From positions 43,338 through 107,337 of the forward strand of contig CAUYLG010051959.1 in NCBI GenBank assembly GCA_963573385.1: DNA of 64,000 bases, read 5' to 3'. Below the pieces are notes generated by a model. That model ran no database searches and was not told the DNA's origin. It saw nothing but the letters and a program-made list of their open reading frames with translations. Of the stretch, positions 63,977-64,000 are shown piece after piece. This stretch comes from Cacajao melanocephalus. Taxonomy: Eukaryota; Chordata; Mammalia; Primates; Pitheciidae. The number at the start of each line of letters is the position of its first letter. The stretch's first letter is position 1. The translations under genes and the position numbers were made by a program.

Positions 63977-64000
63977 TTAATTTTAAAAATTAATTTTAAT

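Overview
The window is nuclear DNA of a primate. About two dozen Alu elements (AluJ, AluS, a few AluY-like) sit among L1, L2, MIR, MaLR/THE1 LTRs and DNA-transposon fossils, and all the genes have introns. Several residues of both genes seem to differ from the human proteins as I remember them, so a non-human anthropoid is as likely as human. I could not align this, so the species stays open.

Two genes are supported. CCDC38 lies on the minus strand and its whole coding region is here: 15 coding exons from the start codon at 51837 to the stop at 457. Every junction is GT-AG, the phases agree at each one, and the assembled protein is 563 residues, the length I recall for human CCDC38. AMDHD1 (imidazolonepropionase, histidine breakdown) starts on the plus strand at 58641. 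Only coding exon 1 (58641-58777) is visible; the rest of the window is its intron 1. The two genes diverge from a GC-rich region at about 57.75-58.87 kb. A near-consensus RFX X-box (57594-57607) lies at its CCDC38 side, as expected for a ciliary/sperm-flagellum gene.

Layout: 1-456, 3' flank of CCDC38. 0.46-51.85 kb, CCDC38 coding exons in repeat-rich introns. 17.3-19.9 kb, an old L1 carrying an MLT1-type LTR and a decayed retrocopy of a PLAC1/OOSP-family (oocyte/placenta secreted protein) gene. 24.6-25.1 kb, a long pyrimidine tract. 31.7-33.5 kb, a MADE1 hairpin, a MULE-like DNA transposon and a direct duplication that flanks one CCDC38 exon. 34-37.7 kb, an L1 3' half. 45-50.4 kb, a cluster of LTRs. 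51.9-57.8 kb, the 5' non-coding part of CCDC38. 57.8-58.9 kb, promoter and AMDHD1 exon 1. 58.9-64 kb, AMDHD1 intron 1.

The genes are not one pathway. CCDC38 is a coiled-coil protein of the CCDC42/CFAP73 group linked to sperm-tail assembly, and AMDHD1 is a liver-type metabolic enzyme. They share only the intergenic promoter region. Most open frames elsewhere are translations of Alu, L1 or simple repeats. The observations most worth a second look are the X-box, the PLAC1/OOSP retrocopy, the intronic MADE1 hairpin, the 79-nt inverted repeat at 13.6 kb and the direct repeats around coding exon 4.
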